A stretch of 64,000 nucleotides of DNA from Metallyticus violacea (lineage: Eukaryota > Arthropoda > Insecta > Mantodea > Metallyticidae), in contig CM060842.1 of assembly GCA_030762175.1 (NCBI GenBank), forward strand, positions 48,496,001 through 48,560,000, given 5' to 3'. Position numbers and translations under genes: made by a program. A model generated the notes under the pieces. That model saw only the letters and a list, made by a program, of their open reading frames with translations, was not told the origin of the DNA and did no database searches. Numbering within the stretch: position 1 is the first letter of the stretch; the number at the start of each line of letters is the position of its first letter. Shown here one piece after another: positions 1 to 13,979 of the stretch.

Positions 1-189
1 ATTTCAATTATATGATTGGCTTTACTGTACAAGTTTCAATTAGCATCTCTAGTTTATATTAACATGTTCAATATTTGGAGAGGATAATATCTGACACAGT
101 TTATCAGAATGTAATGCTCTAGATTATTGAGAAATAATAATATATTTATTTTACCTGGAAAGGTTAAGACTGTAAGGCCCTCTCTTCCA

Positions 190-560
190 CTTCAACAATT
201 ACAATAAAGTTAATGGCATTAAAAATTTGAGCATAGAACTTGTTAAATCCTGTTCCAAATAAATAAACTTCAAACAATGTATTAAATTGTTGCTGTGACT
301 GCCAGTCTTTGATATGAGATGGCAGAGAGCTCCAGAGATGAGTAGCAACAACTGTGAAGAATGAAGTGAAGTAAGAGGTGCATGTAAGGGTGTAGAGAAA
401 ATGGAATTGTTATTTGATCGGGTGTTTTAATTACAATGAGAAAATAAGGAGTAAAATCGGTCGAAAGACAGTGCACAAAGTAGGTGCATAGAATTTGATG
501 CAGAAGAATGAGTGAGTGCAACTTCCTTCAAGCATCCAGTTGGCGCAAGGTTAACCATTC
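190..560 (-). pseudogene. non-LTR retrotransposon RT C-terminal remnant
   Basis: Read on the minus strand, this stretch encodes the sort of segment found after the reverse transcriptase of jockey/CR1-type non-LTR retrotransposons. It runs about FFTVVATHLWSSLPSHIKDW, followed by a weakly conserved tail ending near FNKF. The ATxLWxSLP core is the recognisable part. No catalytic RT motifs are present, so this is a 3' fragment. The neighbouring frames hold stops and frameshifts. It lies left of the last recognised HIPK exon, either in an intron of that gene or beyond it. Confidence 0.5.
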
Positions 561-1197
561 AAAAGCTGGAGTGATAATGATCTGATTTACATACATTACA
601 TTGCAAATACATAGTCTTTGTCCAAGATTTGTTGTGATGTCAGCTAACAGAAATAAATGGTATCTGGAGTAATTGAGTTATCACCAACAGCAGTAGTTCA
701 GAATAACTTGCTGAATTTGAGTGTAGAGAAAAAAATGCTTAGAATTAAGAAGTTATTTAGGGACAATGAGAAAGAAATAGTTGAAGTGAAATGTGAGGAA
801 ATCTACAGGTAATGGTTTTGATTATGTAGATGAATCCAATATCCTGATAACCAGTGTTACAGATATTTAATCAAAAGAAAATCAACCACTAAATTCCGAT
901 TAAATGTTGGTATAAAGATATGTAATTAATAATACAAAACTGTATGGGATGATAGGTTTAAATACAGAGTATTTAAATTGCTTAATGCTGTAAACTGTAT
1001 TTTACTTTGAATTTTTTTATATTGAATAATTTCATTCATATAAGATAAAAATTCAGAATGATTTTGGCAAATTAGAGTTAAAAATAATATGTCTACAATT
1101 GTTAACTGAAGTACACGCAAATCATAGAAATAGAACACAAATCAATGAAAAATAACCCATTAAACTTAAGAGATTAAAAAGCTTGAAAATAACGAAC
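561..1197. other. noncoding AT-rich stretch
   Basis: No gene is visible. If the HIPK exon to the right splices at 1198, this is intron. If it instead reads through, the frame ends at a TAA at 1174-1176 and the rest is 3' flank. Confidence 0.4.
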
Positions 1198-1497
1198 CAG
1201 GTTGTCATATGTGGATGCTCTCTCTCTGACCAGGCGCTGTACCTGATTCGTCAGCTGATTGTTGAAAGTCAGTGTGACATTGCCATTTGAGCTTGGTACG
1301 AAGTTTGCAACAAGAGGTGGAGCTTGCTGTGCAGCTTGATGATGAGAACTTGAACCAGAGCTATTGTAGCCATTGCGTCGGCAAACCTCCATCATCTGTA
1401 CACTTGCCTTGACATTGTTGCAATGAGCATAGTCCACCAGATGGGCCAGTGTCACAAAGGCATGATTTAATGCTTCACCAGGAGTTATTCGCCTTTC
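1198..1497 (-). CDS. HIPK: HIPK exon: end of kinase domain and start of C-terminal region
   Basis: The acceptor is an AG at 1498-1499 after a T-rich tract (..gttaaacag). The exon starts in phase 0 with ERRITPGEALNHAFVTLAHL, the last helix of the kinase domain (residues about 485-504). It continues through a Ser/His/Gln/Ala-rich linker to NVTLTFNNQL, a motif shared with vertebrate HIPKs just after the kinase domain. The left end is uncertain. A donor at 1197 (gttcgt) gives exactly 100 codons, but it is a weak site. Without splicing the frame runs 7 more codons to a TAA at 1174-1176. A better donor sequence (cag|gtacag) would end the exon at 1243. HIPKs normally run well past 1000 residues, so splicing to exons outside the window is favoured. 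Confidence 0.85.
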
Positions 1498-2386
<889 letters not shown>

Positions 2387-2514
2387 TTACGCAGAATTAG
2401 TTCATTTGATACCTAACAATAATCACATGTACCATGGTATACTAAAAAAATCCAATATTAAGAGTGTATTAACTAGCACAAAACATTCCTTTTCTTTATT
2501 CAAATATATCCATT

Positions 2515-2640
2515 ACTCACTGGCCTTGCAGTGCAGTTGGTAGTTCCTGCCTCTGTGCTTAGGGTCCTTGGGTTCAGTTCCCAGATGGGTGTAAGAATAT
2601 TTTCTTTGATATGAAGATTTCTTTTCATGTCTAAAAGTAT
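2515..2640 (+). repeat. tRNA-derived SINE-like fragment
   Basis: An A-box-like stretch (tggccttgcagtgcagttgg) is followed about 35 bases later by a B-box (gggttcagttccc). This is the internal Pol III promoter spacing of a tRNA-headed SINE. The downstream body is not matched elsewhere in the window and no acceptor-stem pairing is evident, so this is not a tRNA gene. Confidence 0.45.
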
Positions 2641-2989
2641 GGTTTATGAATGAGAGGCATGCTTGTGTGTGTCCAATAATGTATTAGTAAAATTGAGCTC
2701 TACTGTATGGCACTTATAAGTAGCAGTTAAACGACCTCCTTTTCATCCTAATTTTCTCACCAAGATGTAGGGCATGATCTAATAGTGCTTTATCTCATAA
2801 AAAGTTTAAAGGGATAAGTTAGAATATCTGATGAAAGATACATAAACTTCGTCTCTCTTGCATATACACCAAACACCATATCTTAAGATCAGCATTTACA
2901 TTGCAAATAGATCATGTTTAAAATAAGGTGTTAAAACTTAAAGAATTTGGAGATATTAAAGTCTTGACAAATCAGTTATATAATCACTA

Positions 2990-3068
2990 ATCTTATTTTG
3001 ATTTAAAGTAAAACACTAAAAATCATGTCGTCACATTAAAACTCTCTTTAAGTTTCACAAACACATGA
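2990..3068. repeat. repeat copy, inverted match at 15640-15712
   Basis: About 70 bases here are the near-exact reverse complement of 15640-15712. The sequence begins attttgatttaaagtaaaac and ends tttaagtttcacaaac. The partner copy sits next to a GAAAC-ended hairpin and a ttcactgtgtg motif typical of the Penelope ends in this window, so this is probably a piece of a Penelope-related terminus. Confidence 0.6.
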
Positions 3069-3195
3069 GTCTCATGAGTCTACTTTTATTGTTAGTCTAT
3101 TATTCCATAGAGTATTTGAATACTATAGCCATGAAATGGAGAACAAACAGATAAAGCATTTTATTATGCTACTTTCAAGTGTAATGTAATTCTTT

Positions 3196-3400
3196 ATGTT
3201 GAAAAAAATTGTAACAGCAGGAAAAAAGTTCAATGTAGCTGTCAGCAATGTTAACAGAAATTGGCATTATTTGCAACTAAAGCTAGCAGGAAGAAATTCA
3301 CTGGTCATTGCAAAGGAAGACATCCTGAAACTGAAGAAAAAGTTTTGGAATTCATACATAAAAGAAGGAAGAATGGGCAACCTGTGACTATGACACCTTA
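3196..3400 (+). pseudogene. possible pogo/Tigger-type transposase N-terminal scrap
   Basis: The plus strand encodes KKFNVAVSNVNR, then LAGRNSLVIAKEDILKLKKK and, after a frameshift, LEFIHKRRKNGQPVTMT. The order (helix-turn-helix, GR linker, acidic stretch, then a GxPVT-like segment) resembles the CENP-B/pogo DNA-binding half of Tigger-like transposases. It is short and broken and has no catalytic DDE part, so the assignment is tentative. Confidence 0.3.
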
Positions 3401-3489
3401 AGAAATATCTTTTTCTTCTGTGACCTATGACAACTATCCTCGCAACAGCACAAGTGATGGGGTTTGTTCTTTGTGCTCCAAGATGTAAC

Positions 3490-3502
3490 AATAGTCCATT
3501 TA
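3490..3502. repeat. left 13 bp target-site duplication of Penelope composite
   Basis: The 13 bases aatagtccattta recur exactly at 5567-5579. They bracket the Penelope-like pair at 3503-5566. Confidence 0.75.
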
Positions 3503-4669
3503 CTACTTAAATGTAAATTGGAAGTTGCACAGTGAAACTAATCATATTAATTGATATCATTGTATGATTCAGTTGAACTACACACTCTTAAAGCTTCACT
3601 TACTTTTCATAAATGTATGGAACCGGTTTCGAGAACTTTTAGTTCCCATCTTCAGCCAGGCTAAAGTTCAACTGTCGGATCGTTCGTTGAGCTGTGGGAA
3701 TGTATATTCTGCTCTGGTGGCGGTGTGATAAACTTATAGTTTATGTTTTCATCCCCGACAATGTCGAAGTTCATTATGCTGTCTTTGTATTTGTAGATGT
3801 AGATTTTCTCCCAGGTTGCTAATTCCATAGGTCCTTGTACTGATTTTAATAATTTTGCTTTATTTATTATGTCATGATTTTGTGTTCAAAAATGATATGC
3901 TACTGCTGATTTCTCTATTTGCTTGTACTTTATGTTCCTGAAATGTTCCTTTAACCGTGTGCCTATGTTTCTCTTTGTTTTTCCAATGTAGATTTTTTCA
4001 TATTCTGCACAGTTTATTTTGTAAATGCCTGATTTTTCTTCTTGTGGAATACTGTCATTACCATTATCTATCAGTAAGTTTTTTTACATTAAACTATTAA
4101 TCGGTGCCAACCTGATATTAAAATCTTTAAGAATATTCTGAAATTTTTTGGTGGCCCATGGATATGTGAATTTTTTAAAAATTAGTTTATCTTTTGTTGC
4201 TGAAAGTGTTGTGGTTTCTTTGATATGTTTTTGTCTCTTGAATTTCTGCACCTTTTTATGTACTAGTTCTTTTTTAAAACCACTTTTAACTGCTGTTTCT
4301 TCTATTTGTTTGTATTCATTAAAATATTCTTCTTTGCTAATTTGTAGGTTAACTAGCCGGTGTGTTAAACTGTTAATTATTGCATGTTTGTGCACTGTGG
4401 GGTTAAAACTGTCAGCTTTGATGTGATTATCTGTGCGTGTATTCTTTCTGTATATTCCAAATTTAAGATTTTCTTGGCATTTCATTATTTTAATATCCAA
4501 GAATGGCAGTATGTTATCTGTTTCTATTTCGTATGTAAATGATGTGTTTATATCTTGTATATTCAGAAGGTTTAAGGCATCACAAATGAGTTTTTTGTTA
4601 ACTATGGCAAATATATTGTCTACATATCTGTACCATACCTTAAATATGTATAGAAATGCTGTTTTGATG
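3503..4669 (-). mobile_element. Penelope-like element, 5'-truncated left arm (RT plus GIY-YIG)
   Basis: On the minus strand this reads, in order: the end of a Penelope-type reverse transcriptase with YRYVDNIFAIVN (the catalytic YxDD-like box, here YVDN), NILPFLDIKIM and IYRKNTRTDNHI; a basic linker (KVQKFKRQKHIKETTT); then, after a frameshift or stop near 4080, a GIY-YIG endonuclease (GIYKINCAEYEKIYIGKT). RT plus GIY-YIG in this order defines Penelope-like elements. The 5' half of the RT is missing, so the copy is dead. A terminal segment with a hairpin next to accggt lies at 3619-3655. It is joined head-to-head with a second copy at about 4670. Confidence 0.85.
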
Positions 4670-5566
4670 TGTGATTGGCTAAAAACAAGTGGAATTAATG
4701 ATACACACATAAAAGAATACCTCAAACTTACAGAAATTTGCATAAACCAAGCCTTTTTTTACTTTTAAAGGAAAATTTTATAAACAACAAGCAGGACTAA
4801 CAATGGCCAGCCCCCTATCTCCTTTTCTAGCTAACCTCTTCATGAGTAGATTTGAAACAAAGGTGCAGAGATTCAAGAGACAAAAACATATCAAAGAAAC
4901 CACAACACTTTCAGCAACAAAAGATAAACTAATTTTTAAAAATTCACATATGGACCATGGACCACAAAAAAATTTCAGAATATTCTTAAAGATTTTAATA
5001 TCAGGTTGGCACCAATTAATAGATTTAATGTTAAAAACTTACTGATAGATAATGGTAATGACAGTATTCCACAAGAAGAAAAAAGAGGTATTTACAAAAT
5101 AAACTGTGCAGAATGTGAAAAAATCTACATTGGAAAAACAAGAGAAACATAGGCACAAGGTTAAAGGAACATTTCAGGAACATAAAGTACAAGCAAATAG
5201 AGAAATCAGCAGTAGCATATCATTTTTGGACACAAAATCACGACATAATAAATAAAGCAAAATTATTAAAATCAGTACAAGGACCTACGGAATTAGCAAC
5301 CTGGAAGAAAATCCGCATCTACAAATACAAAGACAGCATAATGAACTTCGACATTGCCGGAGATGAAAACATAAACTATAAGTTTATCACACTGCCACCA
5401 GAGCAGAATATACATTCCCACAGCTCAACAAATGATCGGACAGTTGAACTTTAGCCTGGCTGAAGATGGAAACTAAATGTTCTCAAAACCGGTTCTATAC
5501 ATTTATGAAAAGTAAGTGAAGCTTTAAGTGTGTGTAGTTCAACTGAATCATACAATGATATCAATT
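4670..5566 (+). mobile_element. Penelope-like element, right arm with internal deletion
   Basis: The plus-strand partner of the preceding copy. It starts in the RT (WLKTSGINDTHIKEYLKLTE) and continues through a stop to AGLTMASPLSPFLANLFMSR, the RT motif before the catalytic box. It then jumps at about 4857 straight to the post-RT basic linker, losing the YVDN box and thumb. The GIY-YIG domain follows (GIYKINCAECEKIYIGKT at about 5086-5139) and is broken by a TAG. 4858-5566 is a close inverted copy of 3503-4250. Both arms are defective, but the sequence similarity suggests they inserted together. Confidence 0.85.
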
Positions 5567-5579
5567 AATAGTCCATTTA
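5567..5579. repeat. right 13 bp target-site duplication of Penelope composite
   Basis: Exact copy of the 13 bases at 3490-3502, immediately outside the right end of the element pair. Confidence 0.75.
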
Positions 5580-7189
<1,610 letters not shown>

Positions 7190-8290
7190 TTCCTTTTTTC
7201 ATTGAAAGTGTTGTGGTTTCTTTAATCATTTTTTGCCTCTTGAATTTCGGTACTTTTTTGTGCACTAGTTCTTTGTTATAACCATTTTTAACTGCTGTTC
7301 TTTCCATTTGTTTGTATTCTTTAAGGATTCTTCTTTGCTAATTTTCAGGTGAACTAGTTGATGTGTTAAATTGTTGATAACTGCATGTTTATGCATTGAG
7401 GTGTTAAAACCGTCAGCTTTGATGTGATTGTCTGCATGTGTATTCTTTCTGTATATTCCAAATTCCAGGTTTTCTTGATATTTCATTATTTTTATGTCCA
7501 AGAAAGGTAACAAGTTATCATTTTCAGTTCTGTATGTGAATGATATGTTTGTATCTTATAAATTCAGAAGTTTTATGGCTTAATCGATGACGTTTTGGTT
7601 GACTATGACAAATATATCTTGTTTACTGAATTTTTCTTTTTTATTACTTTTAACATCTTTTCTGATTTGATTCTAACTAATTCTTTTTCTTTGTTGTTAA
7701 ACCCTTCAATAGCTACTTCTAAATCTACCAAATAATCTTCTATTTTATTGGAGTATTGGACACAAGTTTTCAGGCCTTTATTTAAAAAAGCCAATTCTTC
7801 TTTCTTGAGAAGTTTCTTTTGATAGATTTTGCACAAAATTCTGTTTAGGTTCTGGATTTTTTTATTCTTAGCTTTATGATTTACATTTTTAAGTTTCTTT
7901 TTTGAGTGCTGACTTTTTTGTTTACTCGATGTTTTATGTGTTCTCAAGCTGTTCTGATTTAGTAGTCTCATGCTATGTTTCCTAACCTCTTTGAAATCTT
8001 TAAGTATTTTTCATAAAGTTTTAGATCTATAATTGCCAAACTTGTGTAATGCTTTGCCTTTTAAGTAAATTATTTTTTTCTCTGCGGCTAATTGCTCGCG
8101 ACTGTGATGGTTATACTTGACAGTTTTTCATACGAAATTTGGGCATATTTTATGTTTTAAGCACAGGTTTAAAAAAACAAATATCTGCTGAAATTAAACT
8201 GCTTTTTCCTTTTAATTTTATATATTCCTTAATTTCTCTTTTCAAATTATGAAAGTTGCATTTGAAGTTCAGTAAACAAGCATATAGGGA
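7190..8290 (-). mobile_element. Penelope-like element, left arm with N-terminal segment and RT deletion
   Basis: The minus strand encodes a Lys-rich N-terminal segment (7971-7603) containing KKLLKKEELAFLNKGLKTC. It jumps almost directly to the post-catalytic RT part: DIFVIVN at about 7600, then NLLPFLDIKIMKYQ, GIYRKNTHADNHIKADGF and KVPKFKRQKMIKETTTLSM. Most of the RT palm is deleted, and no GIY-YIG remains at the 3' end near 7190. Several frameshifts are present. It forms a divergent pair with the copy at 8640-9826, joined through the repeats at 8290-8612. Confidence 0.75.
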
Positions 8291-8314
8291 ACACTATAAA
8301 ATTGTTCAATGAAA

Positions 8315-8612
8315 AAAATGTATTTAAAATTATATACTATGGGTAACTTATTTACACACTTCACTTACTATGTTTTTCCAACTTAGAAGAACATAAAAAG
8401 TGAAGTGTGTAAATAAATTACTCATAGTGTATCATTTTAAATATAATAGCATCACTGTAAACAGTTTAAAATATTATACATATAAGTTATATAAGACGCA
8501 CAGTCTTAACGAACTTAGAAAAACAGAGTCAGTGAGGTATGTAAATAAGTTACCCATAGTGTATCATTTTAAATATAATAGCTTCATGTAAACAGTTTCA
8601 AATATTATACAA
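8315..8612. repeat. one inverted and two direct copies of an ~80 bp unit at the Penelope centre
   Basis: The unit gtgtgtaaataaattactca..atagtgtatcattttaaat occurs at about 8402-8480 and, diverged, at 8531-8612 (period about 127 bp). Part of it occurs reversed at about 8325-8380. The three copies sit between the two divergent Penelope arms and probably represent the long terminal or 5' repeats of that element. Confidence 0.6.
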
Positions 8613-8639
8613 TTAAGAAAAAGATATAGTTTATACAAA

Positions 8640-9826
8640 AGCCGACAAAGGGAAGAGAACAGTATTGTTAGATAAAGAAGAGCATTATAATAGAATGCAA
8701 GATTTGTTAAATAAAAAGGAATATGTTCTGATCCATTCAGATCCATTGAAGGAATGCATTAATTCAGTCAATGAGGCTCTAAAAAATTGCAGTTATCCCA
8801 AAAGGAACAAAATATATAAAACAGAACAACTCTATATTAGCGAAAATATATGGTTTACCAAAAATTCACAAGATTCGAAATGGGATGTGAAACATCATTA
8901 AAGATATTAATACACATTCATATTATTTAGCAAAATGGCCAGCTGATAGATTTAAGACACTACCTAAATTTCAAAGCAGGAATATAAATAATTCATTTCA
9001 GTTAGTAGAAAAAATTAGGGACATAAAATTGCAACCTTCTGACACATTAATATCTTTCGATGCAGAATCGCTGTTTCCAAGCATACCGAAAGATTAACTC
9101 CTAATTTATCTGCAAGACTGGCTAAGAACAAGTGGAATTAATGATGCACACATAAAAGAATACATTAATCTCATAGAAAGTTGAATAAACCAATCCTACT
9201 TTTCTTTCACAGGCAAATTTTATAAACGAAAATCCGGACTTACTCTGGGTAGTTCCTTGTCTCCATTTTTAGCTAACCTCTTCATTAGCAAACATTGACT
9301 CAGCTTTCCTATACATATTTAAAATATGATAACAGATATGTCAACGATATATTTGTCATAGTCAACAAAAAAGTCATCAATGAAACCATAAAACTTCTGA
9401 ATATACAAGACACAAACATTTCATTGACATACAAAACTGAAAATGATAACTTGTAACGTTTCTTGGACATAAAAATAATGAAATGTCAAGAAAACCTGGA
9501 ATTTGGAATATACAGAAAGAAGTTACACGCAGACATCACATCAAAGCTGACGGTTTTAACACCTCAATGCACAACAAGCAGTTATCAACAACTTAACACA
9601 TCAGCTAGCTAACCTCAAAATTAGCAGAGAAGAATACCTTAAATAATACAAACAAATAGAAAGAACAGCGGTTAAAATGGTTATAACAAAGAACTAGTAT
9701 ACAAAAAGTACAGAAACCGGTTCTACATATGTAAACAAGTGGAGCAAAAGCATATTACTTTGACTCATTGACACAATGATCTTAATATATGATTAGCTTC
9801 ACTGTGCAATGTTCCAATTAACAATT
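8640..9826 (+). mobile_element. Penelope-like element, right arm with RT core
   Basis: The plus strand encodes the front of the RT: KADKGRTVLLDKEEHYNRMQ, then YYLAKWPADRFKTLPK, the catalytic-domain box DTLISFDAESLFPSIP (first Asp), and GLTLGSSLSPFLANLFI. Next come the damaged catalytic box region near 9340 (DIFVIVN in frame) and FLDIKIMKCQENLEFGIYRK. In-frame stops (9095, 9181 and others) and frameshifts show it is dead. The linker runs to about 9700, where a deletion removes the endonuclease and joins to the terminal gaaaccggtt motif. The end carries gcttcactgtgcaatgttcc, shared with other Penelope ends here. Confidence 0.8.
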
Positions 9827-9944
9827 TTAGTTAAAGTTTAATATTATTTTTATTATAATGTTGTCTTCTTTTTCAAGGAGTTCTTTGCATTTATCACTAA
9901 AATTTATAAATAAAAAATTTTTTTTCTTTCTTTTAATAATTTTA

Positions 9945-10157
<213 letters not shown>

Positions 10158-10288
10158 TCAATAGAGAAAATATTAATTACATTCCACACGTTATACAGTT
10201 TTAAAAAAAAAAAATCTTGTAAAGCATGAATGTGGTTTTATACCCTCATCATACTGCAATGTTAAATGATACATTCTGTCTTAAAAAC

Positions 10289-10622
10289 AAGTGTATCCTA
10301 TTTAAAAATTTTTAAAAATTGTAAAAACTTAAAAAAAATTTTCATATGGAACTAACACAGTGAAGCTCACATAAATTAAATCTGTTGTCTAACACTCTTC
10401 ATGCTTCACTAAGCTTAAAAATATTCGGCACTGGTTTCAAAGATACGTTATCTCCATCTTAGGCCGTGGACAACTGGTGTACAAGGCTGTTGTTATGCAG
10501 TATAAGAAGCAATGTTGATGGCAGAAGATGGAGATAACGTATCTTTGAAACCGGTATCAAATATTTTTAAGGTTAGCGAAGCATGAAGAGTGTTAGATGA
10601 CATTTAATTTAAGTGTATCCTA
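10289..10622. mobile_element. 310 bp miniature inverted Penelope-end insertion with 12 bp target duplication
   Basis: The 12 bases aagtgtatccta at 10289-10300 recur exactly at 10611-10622. Between them lie two inverted copies of a Penelope-type terminus. The left is reversed (10340-10464) and the right forward (10520-10610). Each carries gatggagataacgtatcttt followed by GAAAC and ctggt or ccggt, and a cgaagcatgaagagtgttag tail. No protein coding remains. I infer a non-autonomous derivative of the head-to-head Penelope arrangement. Confidence 0.7.
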
Positions 10623-11399
10623 GTGAAGCCTACTGCCTACTGATGCCTACTGATCATCATTCTCCTTACTAGGGACAGAAAAGTTTCCAAAAATTCAATT
10701 ATAGAGAAATATTTTAGCAAATGCAAACTACATTTCAAAACACAGGTAAATAAGAAACATGGATACACGTGTGCATTTCAGGAGTTTTTCATAATACTAA
10801 ATCTTCTATATAGGCTTACAAAGAAAAACAGTACTTAAGCTGGAAAGGGGATCAGATGTCAAAACCATGTAAGATCATGCTCATAATTTAAAGCACGATT
10901 AATTTATTTACAGTTCCATGAGCTAAGGTCATGAATTTTTCTTATCTGACTGATCTCTTCAACCTTTGCCTAAATACAGGTTTGTGTGAAAGAAAAATAT
11001 CCATTTCTTTTCAAATTAACATAATGCCATCACGTATTTAAGTTGAAAGCAAGCAAAATTGTTGTTTTTCAGTATGGGCTGTTGTTGCAACAAAGATCAT
11101 TCAAGGACTCCATTAAACATGCTGCCAATTTATAAGACAGCTAATCATTTAATATAACAATTGCACCATCTTTTTTTATCTAAGAACTTAAAATTACACA
11201 TATACACAAAAACTTTGTATACAAGATACTACCCAAAAGTTGCCAAAATATATCAATTAATAATAAGATTACAGGTACGCAGTAATCCCACCTTATAGTG
11301 CTGAGAGGATTATAGCCATAGCAAGCTTCCCATCTATATTGGGAAGCAAGGAAAAAATGATAAATATCAGCATTTCCAATGGCCACTAGCAACCAACCA
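10623..11399 (-). other. HIPK intron segment
   Basis: AT-rich intron. No feature recognised. Confidence 0.6.
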
Positions 11400-11985
11400 A
11401 AATAAAATTACACCATATCTGATTCATACTGTCCATTGTCCTGTTCTAAGCAATCCCCTTGGGAATGCAGATGCAGATTCCAAAGCTTTTATCACAAATG
11501 GAATGCATCCTGGAGTGCATTTAGTGCCTCCTGGAATTCTACTTCAGTTTCCTCAAAATGTCAAATTTTGTTCCTTCAACCTGATTTTCATCATGTAAAA
11601 ATTTGCAAGGAGCTAAATTGCTCAGACTGGATGAATGTTATTTTACACCCCTGCTACTGCATATTGTCATAATAGAGCACCCAGTTGTTAATGAGCTATT
11701 ATCTCTGGACATTTTCTCCTTTAGTTACCTTAGGGATTTAGAAAATGTCTAAAATGATCTGCATATGAGCTTCCAGAATCTATTACACATTTAAGTGATA
11801 TTTTCTGGTGTCTTGAAATATAATCAACCAATGCTTGATGGCTCATAAATTGCGGGTTTCAGTCCATGTCATCTCCAAAAGCTTCTTTAGATGTTTTGTG
11901 ATGCTGCAGTGGATTTCAGAAGTTCAAAACAGAACTTGATATAAATATGTTGTTCTCGTGCATCAGTCATTGCAAAATCACATGG
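11400..11985 (-). pseudogene. mariner-like transposase remnant with internal deletion
   Basis: Minus strand. The right part encodes EQHIYIKFCFELLKS, which matches the start of mariner transposases (EQRxxIKFCxKLGKS). The left part encodes VEFQEALNALQDAF, a stop-damaged stretch and KLWNLHLHSQGDCLEQDNGQ. This corresponds to the C-terminal end, where mariners usually have a SQGDYFEGD motif. The catalytic D,D34D core between them is missing or unreadable, so this is an old internally deleted copy. Confidence 0.6.
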
Positions 11986-13029
<1,044 letters not shown>

Positions 13030-13960
13030 CAATGTAAAATTTATACGAGGGGCATTTGGAAATTATTTAGAATAGTAATGTATTTTGTACCTAAATTATG
13101 CAACATGGTTCAATGCAAATGGAATCTCTCATATCCTCCCCATCAATACACCATTGCCATCTTCCTGCTAACTTCATAATGCCATCACTAACCATTATTT
13201 GGGATTATTATGCCGCCACTTATGGTCAGCTACCTGAACTTCCTTGTTGCTGAATTTTTTACACTGCAAAAAGTACATGTTATTGATTAAGGTATAGTCC
13301 AGGATCCAGTAAATATGTTGGGTGCAATACAACAACGAACACCAGCAATGACAGCTCTGTGGTCACAAAGCTGATGGTGGGGGCTGTGCACTGGCATGTT
13401 GGAGGAACACTACTGCATCTATCTCACAATACATCTTGCTGTTGACATCGTTTTGATGTAGCCAGTCCATTGACAGCGTGCCTGAAGTGTCCCAAAAGAC
13501 GATTATCTTTTGCCTACAGGCAACTTTCTTGGGCTGGGAACTCCCTGGATATTTCCATTGTATGGATGGGACTTTCTTCTCTGGTAAGTGGTAGTGAAGT
13601 GACACCATGACTCAACACCAGTTTCTCCAAAAAATTTAGATCTTCATTGTGCATTTACAGTAGATGATGACAAACGTCAACCCTTTTGCCCTATATCTGT
13701 GAACCCATTGTGCGCACACTTTTTCATATTCAAATCATTGTGAATAATGGTGTACAGGGTTGGACAGTTGAGGCATTCAAGGTTATGTACCTATTAGCAA
13801 CAAAAATCAGATACAACCTCAGTGTTCCTGAGAGACTTGTGATGTTGGACAACTAGCACTCACACTGTGCAGATTACCTGCCACTGGCAAACAAACGAAT
13901 CAAGTTGTAAACTAGATGCAGGAGCTTCTTGACCACATACCACAGTTAAATGTCTTATGA
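13030..13960 (-). mobile_element. mariner-family transposon remnant
   Basis: The left end has atacgaggggcattt, a typical mariner terminal inverted repeat. The minus strand encodes KKVPSIQWKYPGSSQPKKVA, then KIIVFWDTSGTLSMDWL, the second catalytic Asp region of mariners (xxFWDxxGxxxxDxL). It continues to VNSKMYCE and downstream fragments with stops and frameshifts. The third catalytic Asp region is not readable. I could not find a matching right inverted repeat. Confidence 0.7.
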
Positions 13961-13979
13961 ATTTCTAGTTTTAATACCA

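Noticed and set aside
3503..5566. Reading the inverted arms as a DNA transposon with terminal inverted repeats
   Set aside because: Both arms contain Penelope RT or GIY-YIG coding in head-to-head order, and the 13 bp duplication fits other Penelope insertions here. No transposase is present.
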